DNA of 64,000 nt. Origin: Alteromonadaceae bacterium. GTDB lineage: Bacteria > Pseudomonadota > Gammaproteobacteria > Enterobacterales > Alteromonadaceae. Position numbers and translations under genes: made by a program. A model generated the notes under the pieces. The model ran no database searches. It saw nothing but the letters and a program-made list of their open reading frames with translations, and was not told the DNA's origin. Shown here piece after piece: positions 36,526 through 45,596 of this stretch (positions are counted from its first letter, which is position 1; each line of letters opens with the position of its first letter). The DNA lies in contig WKFJ01000042.1 in assembly GCA_014872785.1 (NCBI GenBank), positions 157,894 through 221,893 of the forward strand, read 5' to 3'.

Positions 36526-38889
36526 TTAGAAAGATGCTCTGAACTGAACACCAAAGTGACGATCCGCATCACGTGGAACCTGATACCGGAAACCATCACC
36601 ACTGTAAGTGGTGAAGAAGCTTTCGTCAGTTAGGTTCTTACCAATGACTGAAATACGGTATTGGTCATCATTGAATGAGAACGCAACACTTGCATTAAGC
36701 AAACCGTAGTCAGGTAGTACCAATGGTGAAGTCGATCTATCGACGCCGGCGTCTAAGAAATCAGCTACTTGCTCATCTGTATAGATGTAGCTAGCGTTGT
36801 AAATAACATTCATGTCAGACATTTCCTGAACGTACTCTGCACCAAATGAGTATTTCAAATCTGGCGAGAATGGGACGTCCGCACCTGAACGACCACCACA
36901 ATTTGGTTCTTCAAGCGGACAGTTAAACTTATCAATCTCTGCGGTTACGTTGGCGAAACCAGCGTTAATAGTTAAGTTGTCCGAGGCCTGCCACAACACG
37001 TCAGCTTCGAAACCTTCGGTAATAACAGAACCCGCATTAGTTAAACGCGTAATCGTAGTACCGTCAGAGGTGTCAAAGTTGTTCGCTTGGAAGCCATCAA
37101 TTTCGGTGCGGAAGATAGCCGCATTGAACATCACGTCGCGGCTAGCGTACTTATAACCCAATTCGTAAGCGTCAGACGTTTCTTCTTGAATCGCTTTAGT
37201 ATGAATTTGTGCCATGTTGTAAAAGACGTTAAACGCAGGGCCTTTGTAGCCTTGAGAATAAGTCGCATACACCATGCCCTTTTCACCTACATCGTGCTGA
37301 GTACCCACTTTAACAGATACGTTGGTTTTGCTAGTTGAACCGCTAAAATCAGTATTTTCAGTTGCTGGTCGCACACCTACGCCGCGACGACCATATTCAT
37401 CGTTACTAACGCGGTTGTGACGGTAGCTCACTTCATCGTCTGTGTAACGAATACCACCCAATAAACGCCACTCGTCACTCATGTGATATTTGAAATCACC
37501 GAACAGCGCCCAGTTGTTAAACTCAGTGGACATATAAGCCGTTGCGCTTACGATGTCATTAGCGTTACAAGAAATGCCCTCTGCTGCAATATAATCAGCC
37601 ACTTGCTGATCTGTAGGGTTAGCAATACCCAAAGTAGTTTGCATGTAGTTGTTAATCGCCTGTGCTAGCTGGCCATTATTGTTTTGACAGCTGGCATCAC
37701 GAGTAAAGTTACGCTCTGAACTCATGTCCCAAATGTAGGCACCCACTTGCCATTCAAATTTGTCGCTACCAGTCGAGGCAAGACGTAGTTCTTGTGAGAA
37801 CTGATCCCAGCTTTGAGGACCAATATCATGCAGTTGGAAAGGTACACCAAATACCGGCTCGGTAGAGTCACCAGCGATAGATGTAAAGTCACCCTCGCGG
37901 AACTCGGTATTGTCCCAAGTACGATAAGCAGTAATTGACGTAAAGCTAAACTCATCAAAGTCGGTATCTACTTGTACGGAAAAAGAGGTGGTTTCATCAA
38001 TGGTGCGTGATTCGAAATCATGGTCGACTAGGCGCTGATCTAAATCTAAACCGTTGCCCGATGGCGCCGCTTCAGATGCATTGTTACGTCCGCTTAAGCG
38101 CGCCTCAATATCAGCACAACAGTCGTCATTAGATTCTACGTTTTCAAAGATAAATAGCATGTTGGTGTCATCAGTAACATCAACATCTAACATCCCGCGA
38201 ATACCGGACTTGTCGTAACCGTTAACCGTTTCGTTGTTGTAAACGTTGGTGAGGTTACCGTCAAACTGAGAGTTAACGAAAACTAAGCTACCAGCAGCGT
38301 TATCAGTAATCTCCCCTTGGATCTTACCTTTCAGTTTGTATTCGTTATCTTGGAATAAAGTGGCTTCAACCATACCTTCGGTCGCACCAGAAGGGCGTTT
38401 AGTCGTAATGTTTACCACACCTGCAGAGGCGTTTTTACCAAAGAGTGTTCCCTGCGGACCGCGCAATACCTCGATACGCTCTAAATCATACAAATCGGTG
38501 AACGCCTGTCCAGAACGACCAAGCACCACACCATCAACGACGGTCGATACACTGGGCTCTGCTGCAATACTGAAAGAAATAGTACCGATACCGCGAACGG
38601 TGATCGCTGAGTTACGAGTGGTGGTACCTTTTCTGAAACTCACGGAAGGCACTAGATTCTGCAAACCTTCGAAGTTGCTTGAAAATGTGGCGTCGATTTG
38701 GTCGCTTCGCAATACTGAAACGGCTACGGGTACGTCACTGACGCGCTCTACTCTTTTCTGCGCGGTGACTTCGATGGTTTCAAAACCACCTTTTTCTTCT
38801 TCTTCAGTTTCCTGTGCATTCAGCACCGGTGCTTGAAGTGCCATGGCTGCAGTTACAGCTAAAGCGAGTTTAGTTCTATATGCCCTCAT
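36526..38889 (-). CDS. TonB-dependent outer-membrane receptor of the GntR regulon
   Basis: 787 residues. Signal peptide 1-25 (ending LNAQ); TonB box-like ETIEVTAQKR at about 36-45; plug domain with VRGIGTISF and LRGPQGTLFGKNASAGVVNI; then a 22-strand barrel ending in FRASF. Cys pairs in the loops (DDCCADIE, FNCPLEEPNC) may brace external loops. The subfamily resembles oligosaccharide-type receptors of Alteromonadales rather than siderophore types, but this is a style match. A perfect TCTTATATAAGA operator lies 265 bp upstream, the same as sites at the GH31 and AKR genes, so it likely imports the glycoside handled by this cluster. Confidence 0.9.
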   Translation of the reverse strand: MRAYRTKLALAVTAAMALQAPVLNAQETEEEEKGGFETIEVTAQKRVERVSDVPVAVSVLRSDQIDATFSSNFEGLQNLVPSVSFRKGTTTRNSAITVRGIGTISFSIAAEPSVSTVVDGVVLGRSGQAFTDLYDLERIEVLRGPQGTLFGKNASAGVVNITTKRPSGATEGMVEATLFQDNEYKLKGKIQGEITDNAAGSLVFVNSQFDGNLTNVYNNETVNGYDKSGIRGMLDVDVTDDTNMLFIFENVESNDDCCADIEARLSGRNNASEAAPSGNGLDLDQRLVDHDFESRTIDETTSFSVQVDTDFDEFSFTSITAYRTWDNTEFREGDFTSIAGDSTEPVFGVPFQLHDIGPQSWDQFSQELRLASTGSDKFEWQVGAYIWDMSSERNFTRDASCQNNNGQLAQAINNYMQTTLGIANPTDQQVADYIAAEGISCNANDIVSATAYMSTEFNNWALFGDFKYHMSDEWRLLGGIRYTDDEVSYRHNRVSNDEYGRRGVGVRPATENTDFSGSTSKTNVSVKVGTQHDVGEKGMVYATYSQGYKGPAFNVFYNMAQIHTKAIQEETSDAYELGYKYASRDVMFNAAIFRTEIDGFQANNFDTSDGTTITRLTNAGSVITEGFEADVLWQASDNLTINAGFANVTAEIDKFNCPLEEPNCGGRSGADVPFSPDLKYSFGAEYVQEMSDMNVIYNASYIYTDEQVADFLDAGVDRSTSPLVLPDYGLLNASVAFSFNDDQYRISVIGKNLTDESFFTTYSGDGFRYQVPRDADRHFGVQFRASF

Positions 38890-39154
38890 GTGTTTTCTCC
38901 GACATGTTCGATTTGTTGTGTGTTTTGTAACAAGTGCCTATTGATGACACCGAATTAGTCGTAGCAATCTACTCTCTGTTTTTATGTGCAGGGTCATCGC
39001 ACACCAAAGGATAGCTTGCTTAGTGCTCCTATAAAGTCCTAGTTCATTCCCCTAACATGCGCAACTTAAAAAGCGAAATTAGGATTGAAAATTGGCCAAT
39101 AGGAATTTTCATTTGGTTTACATTACATGTTAATGAAATGTAATACAATAGATA

Positions 39155-39166
39155 TCTTATATAAGA
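39155..39166. promoter_or_regulatory. Regulon operator A (TCTTATATAAGA)
   Basis: Perfect 12-bp palindrome upstream of the TonB receptor. Same core as sites at 43335, 43463 and 44548; the local GntR/UTRA regulator is the likely binder. Confidence 0.65.
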
Positions 39167-39234
39167 GTAATGATTTCTTCTATAAAGTATGGAATGTCTT
39201 GATTTAAATGAAGTTTATTGAGGTTAGCTAATAG

Positions 39235-39265
39235 AAAGGAGCCCGGTAGTACCGAGCTCTTTTTG
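39235..39265 (-). terminator. Terminator after the symporter gene
   Basis: Stem GAGCCCGGT (39239-39247) / ACCGAGCTC (39251-39259) with one mismatch, 3-nt loop, A-rich and T-rich flanks on both sides. It lies 78 bp past the symporter stop and could work in both directions. Confidence 0.75.
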
Positions 39266-39336
39266 ATTTTACAGAGGATTTTATCAATAACTTGTAAAAA
39301 ACGCTCTATGCGAATGCAACATTTTGTTAACGCAAA

Positions 39337-41076
39337 TCAAGCTTCGGTTTCACGGCCAATCTTGGCTATGTCAGCAGCATAGATTTTATGCCAATGACGC
39401 ATTGCAAATGTCGATAATAACCAGTTAGCTACAACGACAAGGAACGTCGCTATCCAAAACATTGGTCCTAGACCACCTACTATGCCAATGGGTGAGAAGA
39501 AGATGTATAACAATACAATGCAAGATAACAAGGTAATCGCGGCTGGGAACGCATATTTCCATGGCACCAGATCAACCGTATCTTTACGCTCGTAGTGCCA
39601 GTCTTTCTCCAGCGGTCTTAAATAACCCACTACCGCCATGATACCCACTTCTATGATGAACAAGATGGCATAGATATGGATAAAGTTGATATCAACTTCA
39701 AACACAAACTTTAACAAGCCGTACGCAATAACATGGAACACGACCACAATCTTCGCACCAAGTGCAGGGACGTGATTGGAGAACAAGCCCACTAGGACAA
39801 TGGCAATAACCGGTATATTGTAGAAACCAGTAAAGATGCGAATGATTTGCCATAGCCCTTCGGGTGCAAACATCAGCAGCGGCGCAACAATAAAGGAGAA
39901 TAAGGCAATAACAACACTGGCTATTTTAGCCACCTTAATCAGCTCTTGATCACTGACCTTGTCCTTTTTCAATGGTGCATATACATCCAAACAGAACAAG
40001 GTCGCGGCACTATTGAGCAACGAGTTAAAGGAACTAAATACCGCACCAAGTAACACCGCTAAAAAGAAACCAGACAAATATAAGGGCAGTACGTCTTTAA
40101 CCAAACGAGGATAGGCTAAATCAATACTTTGCATTTCTGAACCATCATAGAGATGGAAAGCGATGACTCCAGGTAACATCATCATAAAGGGCACTAGCAA
40201 TTTAAAATAGCCGGAGAACAATACGCCCTTTTGACCTTCCGCCAGATTTTGTGCGCCTAAGGTACGCTGAATCACATACTGATTAGTACCCCAATAGAAC
40301 AAATTGGCAAATATCATCCCAGTAAAAATAGTTCCAAATGGTACAGGGTCAGTTTCGGCCCCTATCGCGTTAAGTTTATGGGTATCTTCAGTGAAAACGG
40401 TTTGCATACCCTGCATGACACTTCCATCACCTAAGGCTGCAAAACCCAAAATAGGTACCAGCACACCAATGATCAGCAGCCCTACGCCATTAATGGTGTC
40501 TGACACCGCAACCGCTTTTAATCCTCCGAAAATAGCGTAAATTGCGCCTACGGTACCTACAGAAATGATTGTCGACACAAGTGCCACTTCGTAACTCACG
40601 CCAAGTAGAGCAGGCACGTCAAACAATCTTAGAACGGCTACCGAACCTGCATACAGCACTGACGGAATAGTAATAAGACCATAACCCACCATAAACAAAA
40701 CAACGGTCATGCGCCTGACAGTATCGTCAAAGCGCCCTTTCAAAAACTCAGGCAGAGTTGAAAATGCGCCCGCTAAATAACGTGGTAAAAAGACCATGGC
40801 CATAATAATAGTGGCAAAACCAGCCGTGACTTCCCACGCCATGGCGCTCATGTTGTAACCGTACGCCGAACCGTTAAGGCCGATTAGCTGCTCAGCGGAG
40901 AGATTGGTAAGTAACATCGAACCTGCAATGAAAGTGCCGGTTAGGCCCCTTCCAGCAAGAAAATAACCGTCTTTGGAATCCACCACACCTTTGGTTTTTT
41001 GATAGGAAATCCAAGCGACAAGCCCCATGAAAAACACACATGAGATCAGGGTGATTAGGACTTCTTGTAATGCCAT
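39337..41076 (-). CDS. Sodium:solute symporter (SSS family, YidK-like)
   Basis: 579 residues with about 14 membrane helices. The first helices carry GYFLAGRGLTGTFIAGSMLLTNLSAEQ and GLNGSAYGYNMSAMAWE (quoted in parts), which match the SGLT-like branch of the solute:sodium symporter family, including E. coli YidK. It imports a sugar or sugar derivative with Na+. It sits between the TonB receptor and the GH31 gene in the same orientation, but each has its own terminator, and no copy of the regulon palindrome was found directly upstream. The substrate is likely the periplasmic sulfonated glycoside or sugar. Confidence 0.9.
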   Translation of the reverse strand: MALQEVLITLISCVFFMGLVAWISYQKTKGVVDSKDGYFLAGRGLTGTFIAGSMLLTNLSAEQLIGLNGSAYGYNMSAMAWEVTAGFATIIMAMVFLPRYLAGAFSTLPEFLKGRFDDTVRRMTVVLFMVGYGLITIPSVLYAGSVAVLRLFDVPALLGVSYEVALVSTIISVGTVGAIYAIFGGLKAVAVSDTINGVGLLIIGVLVPILGFAALGDGSVMQGMQTVFTEDTHKLNAIGAETDPVPFGTIFTGMIFANLFYWGTNQYVIQRTLGAQNLAEGQKGVLFSGYFKLLVPFMMMLPGVIAFHLYDGSEMQSIDLAYPRLVKDVLPLYLSGFFLAVLLGAVFSSFNSLLNSAATLFCLDVYAPLKKDKVSDQELIKVAKIASVVIALFSFIVAPLLMFAPEGLWQIIRIFTGFYNIPVIAIVLVGLFSNHVPALGAKIVVVFHVIAYGLLKFVFEVDINFIHIYAILFIIEVGIMAVVGYLRPLEKDWHYERKDTVDLVPWKYAFPAAITLLSCIVLLYIFFSPIGIVGGLGPMFWIATFLVVVANWLLSTFAMRHWHKIYAADIAKIGRETEA

Positions 41077-41150
41077 GAATCGCTCCTTTTAATTGTTATT
41101 TGTTTTGTGTTTGGTGGTTGTTAAACATTCATGTCTTGAGTGAGTATAGT

Positions 41151-41181
41151 AAAAAGCTGGAGAATATATTCTCCAACTTTT
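41151..41181 (-). terminator. Terminator after GH31
   Basis: AAAAG-flanked stem TGGAGAATA / TATTCTCCA region at 41158-41175 with near-perfect symmetry, flanked by AAAAG and CTTTT. A T-run follows on the minus strand, 20 bp past the GH31 stop. Confidence 0.85.
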
Positions 41182-41200
41182 AATTAACCCATCCCAAACG

Positions 41201-43276
41201 CTATTTTGCTGCCCACTCGGAAACCGGCAGTTCGTGAATTTTGACACCATCGATATGCTCTCGAGCTTCAGTCATAGGTATCACATCCCCCTTGCGCACA
41301 AATACAGCAATTTGATCCAGTGCACACTGCAAGCGATGTACTTTTCCACCAGCAAAGGCTTGTTTAGTTTCAAACCATACCCAATCCCCTTCTGGCAGGT
41401 AGACCTCTACTTTACCACCAGGGCGATAGGCTGGTGCCACCAGCATCTTGTCACCGAACATGAACTGGTCTTCAAAATTCCAAGCAGCGGGATCATCTGG
41501 GAATGCCAACACCATAGCTCTTTGCACTGGAATACCCGTTTCACTGCTTTGTAGCATGGTTTCATGTATGTATGGCAAAAGCTTATAACGCAATTCTAAC
41601 GCCTTGTTAGCCGCCAATTCAGCTTCTTTACTGTAACTCCATGGTTCCCGTTGCCCGATGCCATGAAGCCTCATATGTGCCGAAAACACCCCAGCTTGTG
41701 TCCAACGAACAAATAACTCTGAGTCGCGAGTATCTTTGTAAAATCCGCCAACATCGGTTGCGTAAAACGGAGCACCCGATAGGCCCCAAGAAATTCCACC
41801 GCGAATATTTGCGGCCAGGCCACCCCAATCGGCCTGGGGATCACCGCCCCACTGCGCAGGAAAGCACTGCTGACCCGTCCATGCGGACCGGCTAAAGAGA
41901 AACGGCCCAGTTTTACAGTACTTCTTCGCCGCTTCATAAACGCAGCGGTTGTACAACATTGAATAGACGTTATGAAGTGCTGTGCCACATTCGCCGTTGT
42001 GCGCAATCATATGAGGGTCTTCTATTTGCTCACCAAAATCAGCCTTGATCATATCGACGCCAAGCTCAAATAATGGCGCATGACTTTCTAACCAAAATTC
42101 ATAGGCTTCCGGATGGGTAAAATCGACAATACCGGATTGTGGTAATGGCGTTAACACTTCGCCAAAGGCGCTGATGTCCCATTGATAACGAAACGGCAGC
42201 CCAGTGCGGCGATCTTTAATCAACCACCCTTTTTCCGCCATTTCATCAAAAAGTTTATTCTGCTCAGATACTAGCGGGTATTCCCATACGCAGACTTTAA
42301 AGTTCATCGCCTTTAATTCAGCGATAACTTCTGCTGGATCATCGTAACGTTTGGGATCCCATTCAAATGCAAAACGGGTGTCTGTATCTTGCCAGGCACG
42401 ACCGTCTAATGTGATCGTATCGCATGGCATCCCTTGCGCCCTAACTTGTCTTGCCGTTTCCAGCAATTCAGGGACGTCTTTGTAATACGCTTTGGAAAGA
42501 ATGACACCTAAACTCCAATCGGGTGGCGTCGGAGCCTTGCCGGTTAACTGCGTGTATTGGTCAATAATTTCGGAAGGAGAATCTCCACAAAATAAGAATA
42601 TATCTAACTCGTCGTCTTCTACCAGAACGCCATAAGCGCGCTGTGACCAAAGCGCATATCCAACACTGTGAGTAACCGGCGCAGGTGTATGCACAAACAC
42701 GCCCCAACCTTCTGGGCTCCAGCAAAATGGTGTGTTCTTATAGGAGATTTCAGCATTTACTCCAAGCGCATCATGATTAAATGATCGCACCAACTGACCG
42801 CGCTTGTTTAATCTCCCCCACTTCTCTCCTAAACCATAAACAGGTTCATTTGAGAATAAATCGAATGAACAAAGCCACCCTTCCTGCAACTTAGCCATTG
42901 GAGGAATGCGGAATTGACGCACAAAGTGACCATCGTTTGGTGTACGCTGCACCGAACGGCCATCTTTGATAACGTCAAAGGTAAATGGATGATGACCGAT
43001 ATTAACAGTGATATTTTGCGACGTGATCACAGTGTGCTCGGCGTCTGAAACAAGATCAACCTGAGCCAATACAGGCATCATCTTAATCATTTTATAATCA
43101 TAAGTGCGCTGCTCGCCAAGTTGAAATCTAACCGCATTGGCATATACAGAGATAATCATATCCCCCTGTTCAGTAGGTAAAACGACGCTGCCTGACTCGC
43201 TGATTGTTGCAGATGCCGAGATATTCAATTGCCAAATATCATTCCAAGGCGGCACGGAAACGGCGAAGTCTGTCAT
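41201..43276 (-). CDS. GH31 family alpha-glycosidase (YicI-like, possible sulfoglycosidase)
   Basis: 691 residues from the ATG at 43276, chosen for GGAGAT 7 nt upstream. No signal peptide, so it is cytoplasmic. Beta-sandwich N-domain, then a TIM barrel with nucleophile D413 (MIKADFGEQ) and acid/base D479 (FPAQWGGD), aligned with D416 and D482 of YicI. Overall closest to alpha-xylosidase/alpha-glucosidase YicI (RLHGIGQREPW). In the pre-FEWDP loop, R301 stands where YicI has Trp; sulfoquinovosidases have Arg there, but their Trp and Tyr partners are Phe here (F304 and F512). A regulon operator lies 59 bp upstream. Substrate: an alpha-glycoside, possibly sulfonated. Confidence 0.88.
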   Translation of the reverse strand: MTDFAVSVPPWNDIWQLNISASATISESGSVVLPTEQGDMIISVYANAVRFQLGEQRTYDYKMIKMMPVLAQVDLVSDAEHTVITSQNITVNIGHHPFTFDVIKDGRSVQRTPNDGHFVRQFRIPPMAKLQEGWLCSFDLFSNEPVYGLGEKWGRLNKRGQLVRSFNHDALGVNAEISYKNTPFCWSPEGWGVFVHTPAPVTHSVGYALWSQRAYGVLVEDDELDIFLFCGDSPSEIIDQYTQLTGKAPTPPDWSLGVILSKAYYKDVPELLETARQVRAQGMPCDTITLDGRAWQDTDTRFAFEWDPKRYDDPAEVIAELKAMNFKVCVWEYPLVSEQNKLFDEMAEKGWLIKDRRTGLPFRYQWDISAFGEVLTPLPQSGIVDFTHPEAYEFWLESHAPLFELGVDMIKADFGEQIEDPHMIAHNGECGTALHNVYSMLYNRCVYEAAKKYCKTGPFLFSRSAWTGQQCFPAQWGGDPQADWGGLAANIRGGISWGLSGAPFYATDVGGFYKDTRDSELFVRWTQAGVFSAHMRLHGIGQREPWSYSKEAELAANKALELRYKLLPYIHETMLQSSETGIPVQRAMVLAFPDDPAAWNFEDQFMFGDKMLVAPAYRPGGKVEVYLPEGDWVWFETKQAFAGGKVHRLQCALDQIAVFVRKGDVIPMTEAREHIDGVKIHELPVSEWAAK

Positions 43277-43334
43277 TTTTATCTCCTGTATCAATAGCAT
43301 GTTGGCAAAATTTAATTTGCGGGCTATATCTTAT

Positions 43335-43348
43335 GTCTTATATAAGTC
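43335..43348. promoter_or_regulatory. Regulon operator B (GTCTTATATAAGTC)
   Basis: CTTATATAAG core, exact 10-bp palindrome, 59 bp upstream of the GH31 start. Confidence 0.65.
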
Positions 43349-43462
43349 TGGAAAGTATAGTAGGCTCGACCGAATGTCAAACCTCTGTTAATCATTTTTT
43401 AGCATAGTGTTAATAGACTAGTGCATACGAATGCGTACGAATTCTGTCCCTCAATTCTTGAC

Positions 43463-43474
43463 TCTTATATAAAA
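43463..43474. promoter_or_regulatory. Regulon operator C (TCTTATATAAAA)
   Basis: Left half and centre as in the other sites; the right half is degenerate. It lies 166 bp upstream of the GntR gene, in a place suited to autoregulation. Confidence 0.5.
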
Positions 43475-43640
43475 TATTGTGGTAGAGTGCCGGAACTTAA
43501 GACGTCCACAGATGTCCACATAGCAATTATTAAAGCACTTATATTTTGTTATCAGAATATGATCTGCATCAACCCGTAAATTTTTATAACTTATAGTCTT
43601 TTACAAAAATTTACTAAGAAGACAGCAAGGCAAAACAAGC

Positions 43641-44390
43641 ATGACAGGGGCCAAATTCGAAAACAAGCTAAGCACACCCGGTTTAGCATTCCAGCCACTT
43701 TATAAACAAGTGGAAGAACACGTTACACAATTAATTGTGGAACAAAGATGGAAACCTGGCGAAATGCTACCGAATGAGTTCGAATTGGCAAGAGAGTTCG
43801 GTGTCAGCCAAGGTACGGTAAGAAAAGCCCTTAATGCCCTTACCGACAATAAAGTGCTTACGCGTCGTCAGGGTGTTGGTACATTCGTTTCAGAGCACAC
43901 TGGTCACCAGGCACTTTATCGCTTTTTCCCTGTGGTTGAAGACGGCAACTCTCCAGAGCTACCGCGTGCAGAAATAGTATCACTCACTCGCACTGAGGCG
44001 AATGAGAGAGTTGCGAGAAATCTTGGGCTTACGGTAGGCGAACAAGTCATTCTTTTGGCAAGGAAACGCTTTTTAAATGATATCGTATGTCTTCTCGAAG
44101 ACATTTACCTACCAGAGAAGTTCTTCCCAGGCCTGGTTGAAGAGCCAGTCATTCCGCATACTCTTTATCACTTCTATCAAATTAACTTCAACCTAACGGT
44201 TCACAAAACTACTGATAGAATTAAAGCTATATTGGCAGATGCAAGTGACGCCAATGAGCTAGGTATCAAAGAAGGCGACCCAGTATTGATGTTCACCAGA
44301 CTAACTGAATCACTCGATGGCAAAATCATCGAATATCGAATCAATAGATGTAGAAGCGACAATTACCATTACTTAGTCGATTTTGACTAG
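43641..44390 (+). CDS. GntR/HutC family transcriptional regulator (UTRA domain)
   Basis: 249 residues. Winged helix-turn-helix at ~15-85 (LPNEFELAREFGVSQGTVRKALNALTDNKVLTRRQGVGTFV, cited by its ends: LPNEFELA, GVGTFV). UTRA ligand-binding domain at ~100-245 (ARKRFLNDIVCLLEDIYLP, then YRINRCRSDNYHYLVDFD at the end). HutC-type members are usually repressors released by a sugar phosphate or related metabolite. The recurring CTTATATAAG palindrome around this locus is the likely binding site. A terminator follows. Confidence 0.9.
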   Translation: MTGAKFENKLSTPGLAFQPLYKQVEEHVTQLIVEQRWKPGEMLPNEFELAREFGVSQGTVRKALNALTDNKVLTRRQGVGTFVSEHTGHQALYRFFPVVEDGNSPELPRAEIVSLTRTEANERVARNLGLTVGEQVILLARKRFLNDIVCLLEDIYLPEKFFPGLVEEPVIPHTLYHFYQINFNLTVHKTTDRIKAILADASDANELGIKEGDPVLMFTRLTESLDGKIIEYRINRCRSDNYHYLVDFD

Positions 44391-44425
44391 GTCTTACATT
44401 CCCATTTTCGGTTAATAAAACACTA

Positions 44426-44464
44426 AAAAATCTCTTTTAAACTTCTTGCTTAAAAGAGATTTTT
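44426..44464 (+). terminator. Terminator after the GntR gene
   Basis: Perfect 15-bp stem: left arm AAAAATCTCTTTTAA (44426-44440), right arm TTAAAAGAGATTTTT (44450-44464), 9-nt loop. Confidence 0.88.
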
Positions 44465-44547
44465 CTATATATAACAATAGCTTGATTAGTTACTGTCGTT
44501 TTTTTACTCAGCCTGTTTGACTTTTCTTTTAATCACTATAGACTAAG

Positions 44548-44561
44548 GTCTTATATAAGAC
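44548..44561. promoter_or_regulatory. Regulon operator D (GTCTTATATAAGAC)
   Basis: Perfect 14-bp palindrome, the best copy of the motif, 66 bp upstream of the AKR gene. It should control the five-gene run AKR-TauD-YeiH-SorA-SorB. Confidence 0.7.
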
Positions 44562-44627
44562 ACAAGATGAGATTATATTCTTGTGCTCTACTCAATTTAA
44601 TATTTCGCCTTTTAAAGAGAAAACGGT

Positions 44628-45587
44628 ATGACTAATAAAGCAATGCCTAAGGTAGGCATGGGATTGTGGAAGATTGCACAAGAAGACTGTGCCCAAGCGG
44701 TTTATGATGCGATTAAAGTGGGTTATCGCCACTTAGACAGCGCTTGTGATTACGGCAATGAAAAACAAGTTGGTGAAGGTATCAAAGCGGCCATTGATGA
44801 CGGGCTTTGCACCAGAGGAGACTTGTGGATTACGTCTAAACTTTGGAATACCTATCACGCTCAAGAACACGTGCAACCAGCACTAGAAAAGACGCTTGAA
44901 GATCTAGGGCTTGAGTACTTAAACCTTTACCTTATCCACTTCCCAATCGCGCAGACGTTCGTCCCATTTGATACGCGTTATCCACCAGAGTGGTTCGCTG
45001 ATCCAGACGCCGCAGAACCCAAAATGGAATTCTCTGGTGTACCTTTGTCTGAAACCTGGGCGGCTATGGAAGCAACCGTTGAAGCAGGCCTAACCAAGAA
45101 TATAGGCGTATGCAATTACAATACTGGCTTGCTTATGGACTTAATGAGCTACTCAAAGATTAAGCCGTTCGCATTGCAAATTGAATCACACCCTTATTTG
45201 ACGCAAGAACGGCTGATTCGCCAAGCGCAAAACTTCGGGCTTGAAGTAACCGCGTTTTCTCCACTAGGTGCACTTTCTTATCTAGAGCTCGATATGGCAG
45301 GACAGTCTGAATCGGTACTGGAGCAGGCGGTAGTGAAAAAAGCAGCGGAGCGCTTAGGCAAAACGCCAGCACAAGTGGTACTGCGTTGGAACGTACAGCG
45401 CGGTTGTTCAATCATTCCAAAGAGCAGCAAAATCGAACGCTTACAGCAAAATCTGGCGCTATTCGATTTCGAACTTAATGAACAGGAAATGGCAGATATC
45501 TCCGCACTGAACAGCAATCGTCGATTTAACGATCCGGGCGATTTCTGTGAAGCGGCATTTAATACTTTCTGCCCGATTTATGACTAG
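44628..45587 (+). CDS. Aldo-keto reductase (aldose-reductase type)
   Basis: 319 residues of a complete AKR barrel with catalytic tetrad D37, Y42, K71 and H104 (HLDSACDYGNE, TSKLW, LIHFPIA). The loop after H104 (PPEWFADPDAAEP, then VPLSETWAAME) and the end (NSNRRFNDPGDF) resemble yeast xylose reductase, an enzyme that reduces sugar aldehydes with NAD(P)H; the cofactor motif IPKSSKIERLQQN is present. In the model for this cluster it would reduce the aldehyde left after C-S cleavage, as AKR SmoB does for 6-oxo-glucose in the known monooxygenase route. First gene behind operator D. Confidence 0.85.
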   Translation: MTNKAMPKVGMGLWKIAQEDCAQAVYDAIKVGYRHLDSACDYGNEKQVGEGIKAAIDDGLCTRGDLWITSKLWNTYHAQEHVQPALEKTLEDLGLEYLNLYLIHFPIAQTFVPFDTRYPPEWFADPDAAEPKMEFSGVPLSETWAAMEATVEAGLTKNIGVCNYNTGLLMDLMSYSKIKPFALQIESHPYLTQERLIRQAQNFGLEVTAFSPLGALSYLELDMAGQSESVLEQAVVKKAAERLGKTPAQVVLRWNVQRGCSIIPKSSKIERLQQNLALFDFELNEQEMADISALNSNRRFNDPGDFCEAAFNTFCPIYD

Positions 45588-45596
45588 GAGATAATT

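Larger units (their letters stand above)
38890..39336. other. Regulatory stretch between TonB receptor and symporter
   Basis: 447 bases without genes. It holds the receptor's promoter region, the regulon operator at 39155 with a degenerate copy about 20 bp on (TTCTATAAAG), and the symporter's terminator at 39235-39265. Confidence 0.55.
43277..43640. other. Divergent control region between GH31 and GntR genes
   Basis: 364 bases with no gene. It contains operators at 43335-43348 and 43463-43474 and A/T-rich promoter sequence for both directions, so the regulator probably controls itself and the glycosidase from here. Confidence 0.6.

Noticed and set aside
41671..42006. Minus-strand frame in a second phase inside the GH31 gene.
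   Set aside because: It lies in a shifted frame of a gene with complete catalytic motifs and has no motif of its own.
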